Assembly: GCA_004794655.1 (NCBI GenBank)
Contig: SMMW01000153.1
Location: forward strand, 3,172,501-3,236,500
Reading direction: 5' to 3'
From: Marisa cornuarietis
Lineage: Eukaryota > Mollusca > Gastropoda > Architaenioglossa > Ampullariidae
DNA: 64,000 bases
A program made the position numbers and the translations under genes. The first letter of the stretch is position 1, and the number at the start of each line of letters is the position of its first letter. The notes under the pieces are model-generated. The model saw nothing but the letters and a program-made list of their open reading frames with translations, was not told where the DNA came from and made no database searches. Below are positions 49,205 through 60,526 of this stretch, piece after piece.

Positions 49205-49306
49205 GGTGGTGGTGGTGGTGGTGGTGGTGGTGGTGGTGGTGGTGGTGGTGGTGGTGGTGGTGGTGGTGGTGGTGGTGGTGGTGGTGGTGGTGGTGGTGGT
49301 GGTGGT
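49205..49306. repeat. (GGT)34 trinucleotide repeat
   Basis: About 34 uninterrupted GGT units. The SULT-C to SULT-D interval has only about six units at the matching place (42181-42200). ORFs of poly-Pro, poly-Val or poly-Thr here are artefacts. Confidence 0.95.
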
Positions 49307-50135
49307 GAGGAGGATGGTCGGGCAGTGCTCACCCAAGCAAGAATACCTCCCACATCATGAAGAAGGTTCACGCATATCAGTCCCCCTTCTGTAAGTGTTG
49401 TGCCGCGTGTACAACAGTTATTCGCCCTCGTATACAAGTCTGGGGCTGAACAGCGACCGAAATTTTCAGTTTGCTGTGTTAGTCTTCTGACTAACTGCTG
49501 AACATTTTGTCACTAAAACCCAAGTGCGTAGCGAAAAGCTCGGCGTCTCAAAGCAGGTGTATGTCGAGTAAAACATATTTATTCCCTCATAATGAGAGTG
49601 GGTATCTTTTAAAGAGATAGTCCCATTAACAAACAAGTTAAGAATGTATTTGCACACCTGTACTGTCAGTCATACTGGATGGAGTCAACAAAACAGCCCT
49701 GGTTCCTAAACATCAGAATGACCTACCTCAAAAACCTCTATCTGGTAGACCACAGACCACGATGGTGGTCTCTGTCAGTTGTTTCTTCTTGTTTCTAATC
49801 ACGTGGCACCACTTCGACCAAACGAACTAAATTTTCCAGAAGCGGATTGAAGTATTCTTTCTTAAACAATTTACACTTCCGGGAAATACGTATACTGCTC
49901 CTAGACTCACTCTGTGCTGCCTGAAGACTTGTGACTCAGACTTGTTATAGATTCTGCATGTTTTTTTGTTTTTGTTTTTTTTTTTGTAAGTAGCGGGAGT
50001 AAACCTTACCACTAGGGTAGACTGCACTCTGTCACTTGCGTCCTTCCTTTTCTTCGCGAAGGAAAAGGAGTTCGGGTGTTCAATATATAATTATATATTG
50101 TTTTCTGTTGCTACAGAAAGAATCTACAGAGACCT

Positions 50136-50400
50136 GGGGCCAGTTACACAACACGTTTCTTAACCTTAAAACTGTTCTAAAGAAGCAAAATCTCTTCTTA
50201 GTCATTTTGATGCATTGCAGAAAAACATACAAAAAAATTGTACTGACAGGACGGAAAGTCAGACTTCAGCAACTTTATCTTACTTAAAGCAGTTTGAGTT
50301 TTAAACATTCTAAAATTGTGGTGTGCACTTTAAACTATTTATTTAAATAGAGTTAATGCCTAAAGTGTTTAAAATTAGAAATGTGTTGTGCAACTGGCCC
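50136..50400. mobile_element. MITE with long terminal inverted repeats, copy 1
   Basis: It begins GGGGCCAGTTACACAACAC and ends GTGTTGTGCAACTGGCCC. The inverted complementarity continues inward (TTCTTAACCTTAAAAC versus TTTAAAATTAGAA). It has no coding capacity, is about 265 bp long and lies in the upstream region of SULT-E. Confidence 0.75.
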
Positions 50401-50553
50401 AAGTTCTCGTGGCAATCTTCTTTTCTGCAACCGAATGTTTCCCACTGTCCACACGCACGGACACACACAGGCACGATGTACGCACGAACTCAAACTCGCA
50501 TGAACTTTACGTAGCCTTCTCCTCGCCTGGACTCTGTCGGTAGTCGAGCAGGT

Positions 50554-50559
50554 CACGTG
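50554..50559. promoter_or_regulatory. Conserved E-box, SULT-E upstream
   Basis: CACGTG in GGTCACGTGA, third copy of the element at 35244 and 43208, again followed by an AAAGTAGA motif about 100 bp downstream. Confidence 0.45.
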
Positions 50560-50765
50560 ACCTGCGACCACTGGGGGCAAATTCTCACGTTAATTCTTAC
50601 GTTAGGGAATGTGTTGGAGGGGAGTGTGGAGGAGGCGAGGGAGGGGCGAAGGGGTGAGAAAGTAGACCAGCGACTGTGATACTTTCCTCTGTCTCTTATC
50701 AAGATGACTTATCAGTTTGGACAAACAGACGTCGGCCGAATTATCGCGTCGACCTGATCTTGACA

Positions 50766-50870
50766 TAATAATAATAATAATAATAATGTGAGCTTTTATA
50801 GCGCAGTTCCCCAGAAAAAACCAGGCTCACCGCGCTTTACAAAGAAAAATCTGTCAACAAGAAAAGAGAG
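50766..50870 (-). mobile_element. (ATT)n-tailed LINE-like 3' end
   Basis: AAT-type run then GAGCTTTTATAGCGCAGTTC and CACCGCGCTTTACAAAG, the common TATAGCGC tail on the minus strand. No protein part was seen. Confidence 0.5.
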
Positions 50871-51564
50871 AAAAGTGCCCTGGAAGCAACCAGAAAAAAT
50901 TAAAATTCATAAGGGTAATTTCAACACACACGTGGACAAATAGACACACGGACACGTCAACATGAATAGAAACATACATAGGTTTCTCTACATCGTTTCA
51001 CATGTACAGATAACTTTTCTCACCCATGCACATGCTTGTTGTTGAACATGTTAGTATTACCAGAGGAAAAAATAACCTTTAAATTGATACCAAAAACATG
51101 GGGACTAAAGCATAGTGCTCTAAAATCAACTGTGAAAAAATAGATAGCGATTTTTATGGACACGAAATACACACTGATTAATATTGGCATCAGAAGATGT
51201 CAAATTCCATAAACTACAAAACAAGCAGGTCTTTTGCTCAGAAAACAGCTCACGATGACATGTGGAGGTTCAGCAATTAGATGACCTGGGACTGCAGCGA
51301 ACATGAGATGAACATGTCCCCCACCAACAAACTGCGCATTTATTTGCTATAATGTAGACTAGGGCAACGTTAACTGAACCTTTGTCACAGGAACGTTTAG
51401 GATATTGACCATAATGGACTTTTAAGATAGAAATGTTCTGTCTCAACAACACAGAAAATAAATACATGAATAAATTATGTAAAATAACAAAAAGATTGAA
51501 AAATCACGAAATAGAAAATTTCTCGAAGGAAAACAAAAACTGCACACAAGACCCGGGTACATAC

Positions 51565-51568
<4 letters not shown>

Positions 51569-51625
<57 letters not shown>
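51569..51625. repeat. (GT)n microsatellite
   Basis: About 28 GT units ending roughly 15 bp before the second MITE copy. Confidence 0.9.
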
Positions 51626-51626
<1 letters not shown>

Positions 51627-51639
51627 GCGGTACGTTGCA

Positions 51640-51914
51640 GTGGCCAGTGGCACAACACATTTCTGGTTTTAAACACTTTTAGTTCTTAAATCTGTTTAGA
51701 CAGCCAGTTGTGATGAAACACAGTACACGCCATACTTCTAGAACTTTTTTCCAAAAACTAAAATTGTTTTAAATAAAGTCAAAGTGCTAAAGCCAGACTT
51801 TCATTCCAGTCAGTACACGTTTTCGTTAACTAAGCAACGCATCTAGGAGTTTTATTTTAAATTGTGTTTTAGACCAGTTTTAAATTTTAAGAACATGGTG
51901 TGTATCTAGCCCCA
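51640..51914. mobile_element. MITE with terminal inverted repeats, copy 2
   Basis: It starts GGCCAGTGGCACAACACATT and ends ATGGTGTGTATCTAGCCCC. The ends are inverted complements and match the MITE at 50136, with more divergence and a different centre. Confidence 0.65.
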
Positions 51915-52089
51915 GGAGCCCCCAGAAGTTTAGTGTCCTATCTTTTGACTTCGTAGCCCACCTCGGCAACTTTTCCCAATGAGTGGTGCTTCAGGTCACT
52001 GGGACATAGCCTTAGCACTCAGCTTTATTTTATCTAAAAATTTACTCATGTTATAGCCAGTGCCTCAAACCTTCCACACGATACACGCG

Positions 52090-52173
52090 CGAGGTTAAGG
52101 ACATCAAGTCTGAAGCTTACAGTTCGATCGCCGCCGTTGCTGTTATTTTGTGTTCACCTGGTCTTCAAGACAG
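52090..52173 (+). other. Noncoding first exon of SULT-E (left edge unknown)
   Basis: It ends at the donor AGACAG|GTGAGA and is homologous to 35966-36047 of SULT-C. The following acceptor is TTCCAG|TGTGTCATCCTCAT (exon start 52354). No convincing TATA box was found upstream, unlike SULT-C. Confidence 0.5.
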
Positions 52174-52207
52174 GTGAGAAACAATTCCAGACTTTCTGAG
52201 CGCGCGC

Positions 52208-52210
<3 letters not shown>

Positions 52211-52267
<57 letters not shown>
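52211..52267. repeat. (GT)n microsatellite in the SULT-E leader intron
   Basis: About 29 GT units between the leader donor (52174) and acceptor (52353). Confidence 0.9.
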
Positions 52268-52269
<2 letters not shown>

Positions 52270-52420
52270 ATACAAATCCTATGATTACCCATTATCGTCA
52301 CGTTCAACTCTGTCTTAAAACACCTGTGCGCGTGCCTTATCTCTTCCTTCCAGTGTGTCATCCTCATTGTCACTTTCTCGCTGTTACTGTTGCCAACATC
52401 GCCCTCATTCTCTCTCCTCT

Positions 52421-55400
52421 ATGATGTCAGAGTCCACTGTCAATATCAACATGGACGACAAGCAAGTCTCGCCAGACCTACCAGTGGTGGAGGTGGAAGG
52501 GGTCGCTTTTCCGAAGCTGTTCGAAAGCAACCGTCCGATGGCTGAACACATCGACTGCATCCGGGCACTGGAGCTGAACGACAACGACATCCTTCTCTGT
52601 GCTTATCCTAAAGCCGGTAGGTCAGCTGACGATGGAAGGGAAGGTTCTGTACCCGTGTCAGCTTGGGGTGGGGGAAATATATTTGGTTTCTTTTAAGTCC
52701 CCTTGCGAGAACAAGCTATGATAAAGTTCTATACCATGTGGACATGATGTCTGACTGGCTAGTTGACTGGAGGGCGGGTTTCGCACCAACAATTAATTCT
52801 CCAATACATTTTCAAGGAAGTAAACGAGATGCTTATAGGAATACATCAATCTGTAAAACCTACAGGAACACACTGGGATGTGTACTATGTTTATATGTAC
52901 GGATGAGCAAAGGGAGCTTATTGGTTACAAGCACACACTATCACTCGATCAGTGCTAAATATTTACAGAAACATAACGGGTGTTAACTAGTTACAAGCAC
53001 ACACTAGACACTCGGTTCTATATATTTATAGAAACATAACGGGTATTAACTAGTTACAAGCACACACTTTCTATAATTGGTCTCAAATGTATAAAAAAAA
53101 TACTGGAACCTGATTACAGGCACATACTGCTTAAATAACTAAAATAACTTTGCGAACACGCTGGGTGATAACTGCTTACAGCCACACTGGAGACTAAAAT
53201 AGTTATGTGAACATTTTAGATGTTAATTGGTTACAGGCACACACTGGATTCGAAATAATTATGTGAACTTTCTAAGTGTAGACCTGTTACAGGCACACAC
53301 TGGATGCTAATAATTATATAAACACTATAGGTGTTAATTAACCTGTTACAGGCACACACTGGATGTTAATAATTATATAAACACTGTAGGTGTTAATTAA
53401 CCTGTTACAGGCACACACTGGATGCTAATAATTATATGAACACTGTAGGTGTTAATTAACCTGTTACAGGCACACACTGGATGCTAATAATTATATAAAC
53501 ACTATAGGTGTTAATTAACCTGTTACAGGCCCACACTGGATGCTAATAATTATATAAACACTATAGGTGTTAATTAACCTGTTACAGGCACACACTGTAT
53601 GCTAATAATTATATGAACACTGTAGGTGTTAATTAACCTGTTACAGGCACACACTGTATGCTAATAATTATATGAACACTGTAGGTGTTAATTAACCTGT
53701 TACAGGCACACACTGGATGTTAATAATTATATAAACACTGTAGATGTTTATTAACCTGTTACAGGCACACACTGGATGTTAATAATTATATAAACACTGT
53801 AGATGTTTATTAACCTGTTACAGGCACACACTGGATGTGGGAGGTCGGCTCCATGTTGCTGGCTGGCCAGCCGGACTACGACAAGCGGACCAAAGAGAAT
53901 GTGATGATGGAAGCGATAGAGGTGGAGAAACTGCAGGCCCTCCCGTCCCCAAGGCTGCTCAACACCCACCTGTTCCCTAGCATGCTGCCACGTGATGTCA
54001 AGAACAAAAAGGTTAAGGTCATCCACGTCTACCGCAATGTCAAGGACGTGATGGTGTCCGCCTACTTTCATTGGAAACGGGTGCCTGGAGCCAGCAAGTG
54101 GACGATGGGAGAGATTGACAAGATTTTCCTCGATGAAAAATGTGAGCTGGGTTAATCTTCCTTTTTTACCTCTTAGTTTATCATGCTACTTGTGTAAGAT
54201 GGTTTGCTTCTTCGTTTGACTGTTTGCTTGTTTGATTTTTAGAAACCGAGAGGCGGCCCGGCGGCGCTTCGGTTAGCGCCTGTCACCAATACAGTGAAGG
54301 GTGGCTGTCCTGGGTTCAGTTCTCGTCTCGGGCACGCTGTTCTCTGCATGTGGCATCTGTTTTACAGGGCTGGCTGCCTTGCCGTGATATAGCCTTATTT
54401 GCTGGCTCGGCGTAAAACACCCATAAAAAAAATTGAAACCGAAATAAATCAACAGACAATCAAACAGTCTTTCCATCACTGTCACTGGGTTTAGGTAGTT
54501 AAATACACACAATAACCTTTTACCTTCATCACCATTATTGGTCTTGTTTAGAACTGTCAGTGTGTCGGCAGAGTTAAATGGTTTTTGCGAGAGTTAAAGT
54601 GAAGACTAATTAAGTGAAGAAGACTGGTGGTGAATTAGAATAGTACCGAGAGATCATCATTTCATAGTTCTTTTAAACCTTTCTTGTTGAGTAAATATCT
54701 TGTGGGTTTGAAACATATTAACTTACAAGATGCACTAGTAAGAGTTAGATTCTGTTTAACACCACAAGAAAGGTTACACAAATACCACAGATATTTCTCT
54801 GAGATTTCATTGTCATAGCAACGAAACAGAACTACACTCTATGTTTATATATGCTAAATACAATAGCCGATGGCAAATGGAAATCCTCCCAAAATATTTC
54901 AAGCCCCTCCCTCAAATCCGAGTATCTCCGTTATTTCAGCATCTATGAAGTAGTGTGACCATTTTTCTGTAAAATGCACTGAATATTCCTAAACAACAAT
55001 TAGTTTTTATTAGTAAAATAAGTGGAATATTACTATACAGGAAATAGTTATCATTTGTTAAATTAGCCAAATATTCAAATACAGTAATTAGTTATTGTTG
55101 CTTAAATTAAATAGTTATTCATATATACAGTAATTAGTTATTATTAGATTAGATAATATTCCCATACAGGAGTTAAATTAGTTCAGTATTCCTAGATAGT
55201 AATTAATTATGTCAGTTTTTTTTATCTTTTTGCCGTATTTTCTGTAGTCCTTTATGTGCATTTTTATTGTTATTTTCTTGTAAGTTGTTGGAGGTAACTA
55301 CATTATCTACATGAAGAAAATGGCCGAATTCAGGAAAGAGAATCCAGAGGTTCCTGTCTTCAGCACCTCCTTTGAGGACATGAAGGAGGTAAGTATGACT

Positions 55401-58400
55401 TGTGTTTGTAACGGTCTTTAATTTCAAAATTCTCACTCTCTTTCTCTCTCTCTCCCAACTAACCTCTCTTTCTCTCTCCTCACAGTTTGACATGAGCATT
55501 CGTTCACAACACACAACGAAAACAAATAATACCAATATATATTTTTAACAAAAGAAAAATGGTAAGCTTTCAACCCAGAGCAATGAACATCTAACACAGG
55601 TCTAACACAATTCACAAAATATCTTCAACCAGCAGTCGAATGCTTTTCACCTGTAATCATCCAGGTATAAATTGTTCATCACAACAAAACAATATTCTAG
55701 ACCACCAGTCTAGGTATCAGCCTTCTGTCACAGCCCGCTCAGTGCCTGGATGGTCCTTGTCCTCCATCTTATTTTGCCCCTAAAAATACAATCTGTGTGT
55801 CTGTGTACAGGATTCTGTAGGAACTGTCAGGCTGTTGTGTGTAATCTGTGTGTCTGTGTACAGGATCCTGTAGGAACTGTCAGGCTGTTGTGTGTAATCT
55901 GTGTGTCTGTGTACAGGATCCTGTAGGAACTGTCAGGCTGTTGTGTGTAAGCTGTGATTCTGTGTACAGGATCCTGTAGGAACTGTCAGGCTGTTGTGTA
56001 ATCTGTGAGTCTGTGTACAGGATCCTGTAGGAACTGTCAGGCTGTTGTGTAATCTGTGAGTCTGTGTACAGGATCCTGTAGGAACTGTCAGGCTGTTGTG
56101 TAATCTGTGAGTCTGTGTACAGGATCCTGTAGGAACTGTCACGCTGTTGTGTGTAATATGTGATTCTGTGTACAGGATCCTATAGGAACTGTCAGGCTGT
56201 TGTGTAATCTGTGAGTCTGTGTACAGGATTCTGTAGGAACTGTCACGCTGTTGTGTGTAATCTGTGATTCTGTGTATAGGATTCTGTAGGAACTGTCAGG
56301 CTGTTGTGTGTAATCTGTGAGTCTGTGTACAGGATCCTGTGTTAAGCTGTCAGGCTGTTGAGTGTAATCTGTGAGACTGTGTACAGGATCCTGTAGGAAC
56401 TGTCAGGCTGTGTGTAATCTGTGAGTCTGTTGCACGATCCTGTAGGAACTGTCAGGCTGTTGTGTGTAATCTGTGAGTCTGTGTACAGGATCCTGTAGGA
56501 ACTGTCAGGCTGTGTGTAATCTGTGAGTCTGTGTACAGGATCCTGTAGGAACTGTCAGGCTGTTGTGTGTATGTGAGTCTGTGTACAGGATCCTGTGTTA
56601 AGCTGTCAGGCTGTTTTGTGTAATCTGTGAGTCTGTGTACAGGATCCTGTAGGAACTGTCAGGCTGTTTTGTGTAATCTGTGAGTCTGTGTACAAGATCC
56701 TGTAGGAACTGTCAGGCTGTTGTGTGTAATCTGTGAGTCTGTGTACAGGATCCTGTATGAGCTTTCAGACTGTTGAGTGTAATCTGTGAGTCTGTTACAG
56801 GATCCTGTAGGAACTGTCAGGCTGTTGAGTGTAATATGTGAGTCTGTGTACAGGATCCTATAGGAACTGTCAGGCTGTTGTGTGTAATCTGTGAGTCTGT
56901 GTACAGAATCCTGTAGGAACTGTCAGGCTGTGTGTAATCTGTGAGTCTGTGTACAGGATCCTGTAGGAACTGTCAGGCTGTTGGCCCAATTTTTGGGAGT
57001 TGATGCCTCTCCGGAACTGTGCGCGCAAATCGCCGAGGCCTGTGGATTCCAAAAAATGAAGGAAGCAAACGACACTAAGCAGCTTCCAGGGTGGATGGAC
57101 AACTTGGGTAATTTTAACTCCCACATGTACAGAAAAGGTTAGACAACAAATTATTTGATTAAAATCTTTCTTCTTTCTCCTCCTTCCTGCACTCCATAAT
57201 TTTTCTACATCATCTTCCTGCTACCCTATTCTCTTTTTGTTTTTTTATGGTTGGTATTATTTTAAATAGATAGGTTGCCATGGATCTTCACAATATCGTG
57301 CATGACAATGAGGATCATCGTAGGCGACTACCTTCTCCTGAAGTATGATAATCACTAAGACCAGGTCGCTCTTTAGTCACTCCATGTAGTTCAAACTTCC
57401 GATGGGATATTCTCGAGCATGTACACTAGTCTCCTTCATATGACAGCTGAGCATTATCACAAAGATTGCCTTTCCAACTACAAAAAAAAAAGATCTGTCC
57501 TACAAATACAAAATTTTCCAACTCCTCAGACCTTCTCTCTCTTTGTGGGGGTGGTGGTGGTGTTGTAATCAAAATTTCCCTCACTCACTACCTTTTCAAT
57601 CTCATAACATTTTTCAAATTCGCTGACTCTGTGTTTCAGAATAACCCTGACCCCCAAACTGGGGAGTCTCAAACTTTCCATAATGTCCTAAGATCTCGAG
57701 CTTCAGTTCATCAGCCAGAGGATGTCAGAGCAGTGGTAGTTGCTGCTAATCTCATTCAGTTGAAGTTTAACCCTCTCCAAACCAAATCTTGGTTGCTAGT
57801 GTTTTCGTACGCGAAGAGTTGTACATATTTCTGACAAATGGTATCTCAAGTCCACGTTCTTACAAAAAGACCTGCAAATGTTTCTGACAAGTTTTTGCGA
57901 ATTTTCTTGCTTTCCACAAGTAGTTCTGTGACAAGTACTTATGTCAATTTTCCTTTTCAAGGAAGAAATTAAAAACATTTCCAACGAGTCATTTTTTTCG
58001 GGTTTTTTATAAATAGCAAACTGCAAGTTTTCTGACAAGTTTGTAAATTGTTTTAGTTTGATCTTTTTTAATTTTCTTTAAATAACCGGCGCTGCAAAGT
58101 TTATGATGAATTGTTAGTTCGGATTCTCATTGTTTAAGGCAAACGACCAAGACTCCTTTGCATGTAGATACACAAAAGACATTTCACTATCAAACATTTC
58201 TTAAGTGGAGTCCCAATCTTGAGTTGCTTGTATGTTTTACTGTTGAATTTGTCGGGTTTCTTTTTACCGCTACGAATACTTTGTCAAGTGATGCGCTTTC
58301 ATTTGAATTGAATTTGAACATTTCATCGAGCTGATGTTGTCATTGTTTCAGGGGAAGTGGGAGACTGGAAGAACCACCTGACTGTGGCCCAGAGCGAACG

Positions 58401-58461
58401 CCTGGACGCCGCAGTGAAAGAACTCGATGGTCTGGACTATCACTTCCGCTACACCCTCTAG
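52421..58461 (+). CDS. Cytosolic sulfotransferase SULT-E, 302 (or 292) aa, 5 coding exons
   Basis: Coding exons 52421-52616, 53824-54141, 55285-55388, 56957-57137, 58352-58461 (TAG); phases 1,1,0,1. Two in-frame starts: ATG 52421 (with a second ATG directly after) and ATG 52451, which matches the SULT-C start. Motifs as in SULT-C: YPKAGTHWMWEV, NTHLFPSMLP, YRNVKDVMVSAYFH, RKGEVGDWKNHLTVAQSE. Exon 2 differs from SULT-C mainly after SAYFH (HWKRVPGASKWTMGEIDK), the substrate-facing part in this family, which may mean different acceptors. Exon 5 is identical in protein to SULT-C. Weak points: the exon 3 acceptor is TTGTAAG, and the exon 4 donor is GTTAGA. Two acceptor-derived minisatellites precede exons 2 and 4. 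A SINE sits in intron 2. Reading frame and motifs are intact, so function is plausible. Confidence 0.88.
52850..53280 (+). repeat. Degenerate leader of the exon-2 acceptor array in SULT-E
   Basis: Diverged units such as CCTACAGGAACACACTGGGA, TTACAAGCACACACTA and TTACAGGCACACACTGGATT at irregular spacing, becoming regular after 53281. Confidence 0.7.
53281..53823 (+). repeat. 59-bp acceptor-derived minisatellite before SULT-E exon 2
   Basis: About 9-10 units like those of SULT-C, ending exactly at the functional acceptor 53822-53823. The last two units share the GATGTTTATT variant. Confidence 0.95.
54252..54431 (+). mobile_element. tRNA-derived SINE with 8-bp target-site duplication
   Basis: Same family as 26168: GGCGGCCCGGCGGCGCTTCG, B box GGGTTCAGTTCTCG, tail GATATAGCCTTATTTGCTGG and an A-rich end. 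GAAACCGA lies on both sides (54242-54249 and 54435-54442). Inserted in SULT-E intron 2, about 110 bp after the exon 2 donor. Confidence 0.9.
54977..55212 (+). repeat. Degenerate AT-rich tandem repeat in SULT-E intron 2
   Basis: Four or five diverged units around ATTC..ATACAGTAATTAGTTATT with spacing near 50-60 bp. ACAG occurs in most units. It ends about 70 bp before exon 3. Confidence 0.5.
55808..56956 (+). repeat. 51-53 bp minisatellite whose unit is the exon-4 splice acceptor (SULT-E)
   Basis: About 23 units of TGTGTACAG|GATCCTGTAG-GAACTGTCAGGCTGTTG followed by TGTGTAATCTGTGAGTC. The final copy is the real junction (56956/56957), after which the exon continues GCCCAATTTTTG. Units vary in length (51, 52 and 53 bp) and by point changes. 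Using an internal copy gives an in-frame TGA or TAG within one or two units. Confidence 0.95.
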
Positions 58462-58519
58462 TCCCTGCTCACCCGAGCTTCCTACCCTCTTGTACTAAGG
58501 GGACAGAGAAGACAGTTGT

Positions 58520-60400
58520 TTCTGGATGTACTATAGGTTCCCACTAATTCACCTACTCCTTATATCTAACTTTAGTCCAGTAACAGCTTTTTTATCTCCC
58601 TTTACACAATGGGACGGAGGAGTTTGCGAGGGGTGAAGAAGCTGGTCACGTGAACAACAAATGTACACAGGGTAGAAAAAGGAACAGAGAGAAGATGAAC
58701 AACCAGGACAACTGATTTTCACTGTATTGACGAAAAGAGTCGCCGCCTTGTGGACTGTTGTGACTGGCATGTAAATATGTGCGATGTTACAAGGTTGTGT
58801 GATCATGTTCTGCTATGTCTGATGTTAAGGGATTGTTGCATCATGTTTTGCCTTGTCTGTGGTTTCAGGATGGTTGGATTTCCATAGTGCCATGTGTGAT
58901 GTTACAGGCTTGTTGGATCCCGTGTTAACACATGATTCCCCTCCCAACAAAAAAAGAAGCAAGAACGAACATAAACAGAAAATACAAACAAGACAAGAGA
59001 AACAGTAAAAAAGAAAAAGAAAAAAATTAAACAGCGTTCATTAAAATTGTTAATTGAGGAGATCGAGAAATATTGAGTTGTATGAGAGCTGGTATCACAT
59101 TGTTATTGTCAAAAAGTGATATTCACAGGGAATCAAATCATCTAGCTAAAGAAAAAAATGAGCTGTTGTTTTAAACCTTTAGTTCGACACAATCACAGTA
59201 AATAAAAAAATAGATGAGATCATACTAATTGCATACATTTGTTCGTGCAGCTACAAACTATCAGACTGTACCTGGGCGGCCAGCTGGCAGTAGAATATCT
59301 CAAAATGAAACTGGCAGGTCACTTTGAATGCTAAAAACTTCAAACAAAAATAAAATATACCTAAAATACTTTTTTAAATATTTCCAGCCAGCTATTGCTG
59401 CGTACTCGTCATGTAGGGGAAAAAACTCTTACAAAAAGAATGCCGGTGAAACCGTAGTTATCTCCCTTGTAACCCTATCTCCCTAACTTCAGTCATCACG
59501 TTCCTAAAAGTTCTTTCTTTGTGAGTCAGTCTACAAAGACATCCTAGGGCTTGCTGGGAAGGCTAACGCACTAAACAATGACTTAAACTCATTCAAACGG
59601 ATTTTGTTGTGGACTTGTTGCGAGCAAATCAAGAGCCGTTAATTCAGCCAGTCAGCTAACTGCAGGTTGTGAGTTGTGAATAAGGGGGTTCACTGTCACT
59701 AGTACAGAGAATACAGGCTTTTTCATGTGTGAATATCGAACTCGGAGCTTGAACATGTGTGAGACTGAGGTGTGAGCAAAACATGCACCCAGTGTGCATC
59801 TGTACACACCCAGTGTCCTTCGCGTGTGATCACCTCGTGCACCTTGCTTATCTGAACGTGTCATGTACCCGTTACACTGTAACACATGTGTAACAGCTTA
59901 TCGTGTCTCTAGTCTCTGAAATTTCATCCGGAAACAAGGCTTCAGCTCCTGTATTTACGAATACAGGTGACGTGTGCATTGTGTGTGCTCACCTCATGTC
60001 CCTATAATATTCCAGCCTGACAGAAATTTTGCTCCCCGCCTCTTCGATCGTCTTCCATGGCGTCCCTGGGGTGATTTTTTTTTAGTTTCTCTGGGTAATA
60101 CAACCTTCTTCGTTCGGTACCAGTAATTATCCTCGGCCTGTAGCAGACGATCACCTAATTGCGCAAACAGACGATGTGATGAAAGGCGAGTGGGTGTCGC
60201 CTGTCGACCTCACGTGGGCGCTACGTCGACAACGTCAACGAAAAGACAACTCTTCGCAAACGGATGCCATGAAGTTTGAGTTGTCGTGACCGAGACATGC
60301 AGAGAGAGAGAAAAAAAATGTGTGGGGAGGAGAGAGAGAGAAGGGTGGGGGGTGAACGAAAGCAGCTAACGGTCGTCTGCTCGGTTTGACAGCACTAGAA
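58520..60400. other. Gene-free stretch after SULT-E
   Basis: No supported coding exon and no recognised mobile element. A GA-rich segment lies at about 60300-60345. Confidence 0.45.
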
Positions 60401-60433
60401 ATCCCCTGACGGGAGTCGAGGGCCCGCAGCCAT

Positions 60434-60526
60434 TATGTCGAAGAGGCGACGGTTGGCCGTCTTTCTCTACCCGCCTTCAATTGCCTGTTATCCTTGTACC
60501 TGTCGTCAGGCTTCTGATGGCTGAAG
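60434..60526 (+). other. Candidate 5' exon with strong donor
   Basis: GCTGAAG|GTAAGA at 60527 is a near-consensus donor after a GC-richer, CpG-containing segment. An ATG at 60435 (MSKRRRLAVFLYPPSIACYP) runs only 28 codons to a TGA just before the donor, so this would be a noncoding exon with a small upstream ORF. There is no confirmed downstream partner in the window. Confidence 0.25.

Larger units (their letters stand above)
33830..58520 (+). repeat. Threefold tandem segmental duplication with a sulfotransferase in each copy
   Basis: Approximate copies: 33830-41500, 42600-48960 and 49310-58520. Each has a common upstream segment (CAGTTTGCTGTG-type sequence), an E-box module (CACGTG at 35244, 43208 and 50554), the 5' region, an exon-2 acceptor array and the sulfotransferase exons. 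E-box spacings are 7964 and 7346 bp. Exon 5 and the following 3' sequence of copies 1 and 3 are almost identical, implying recent duplication or gene conversion. Confidence 0.8.

Noticed and set aside
55933..57126. Minus-strand ORFs with TVPTGSCTQTHRLH repeats
   Set aside because: Reverse strand of the exon-4 acceptor array, in a frame kept by 51-bp units.
57466..57834. 122-aa ORF in SULT-E intron 4
   Set aside because: It lies inside a well-supported intron, contains an A-run and GGT-repeat translation, and has no recognisable domain.
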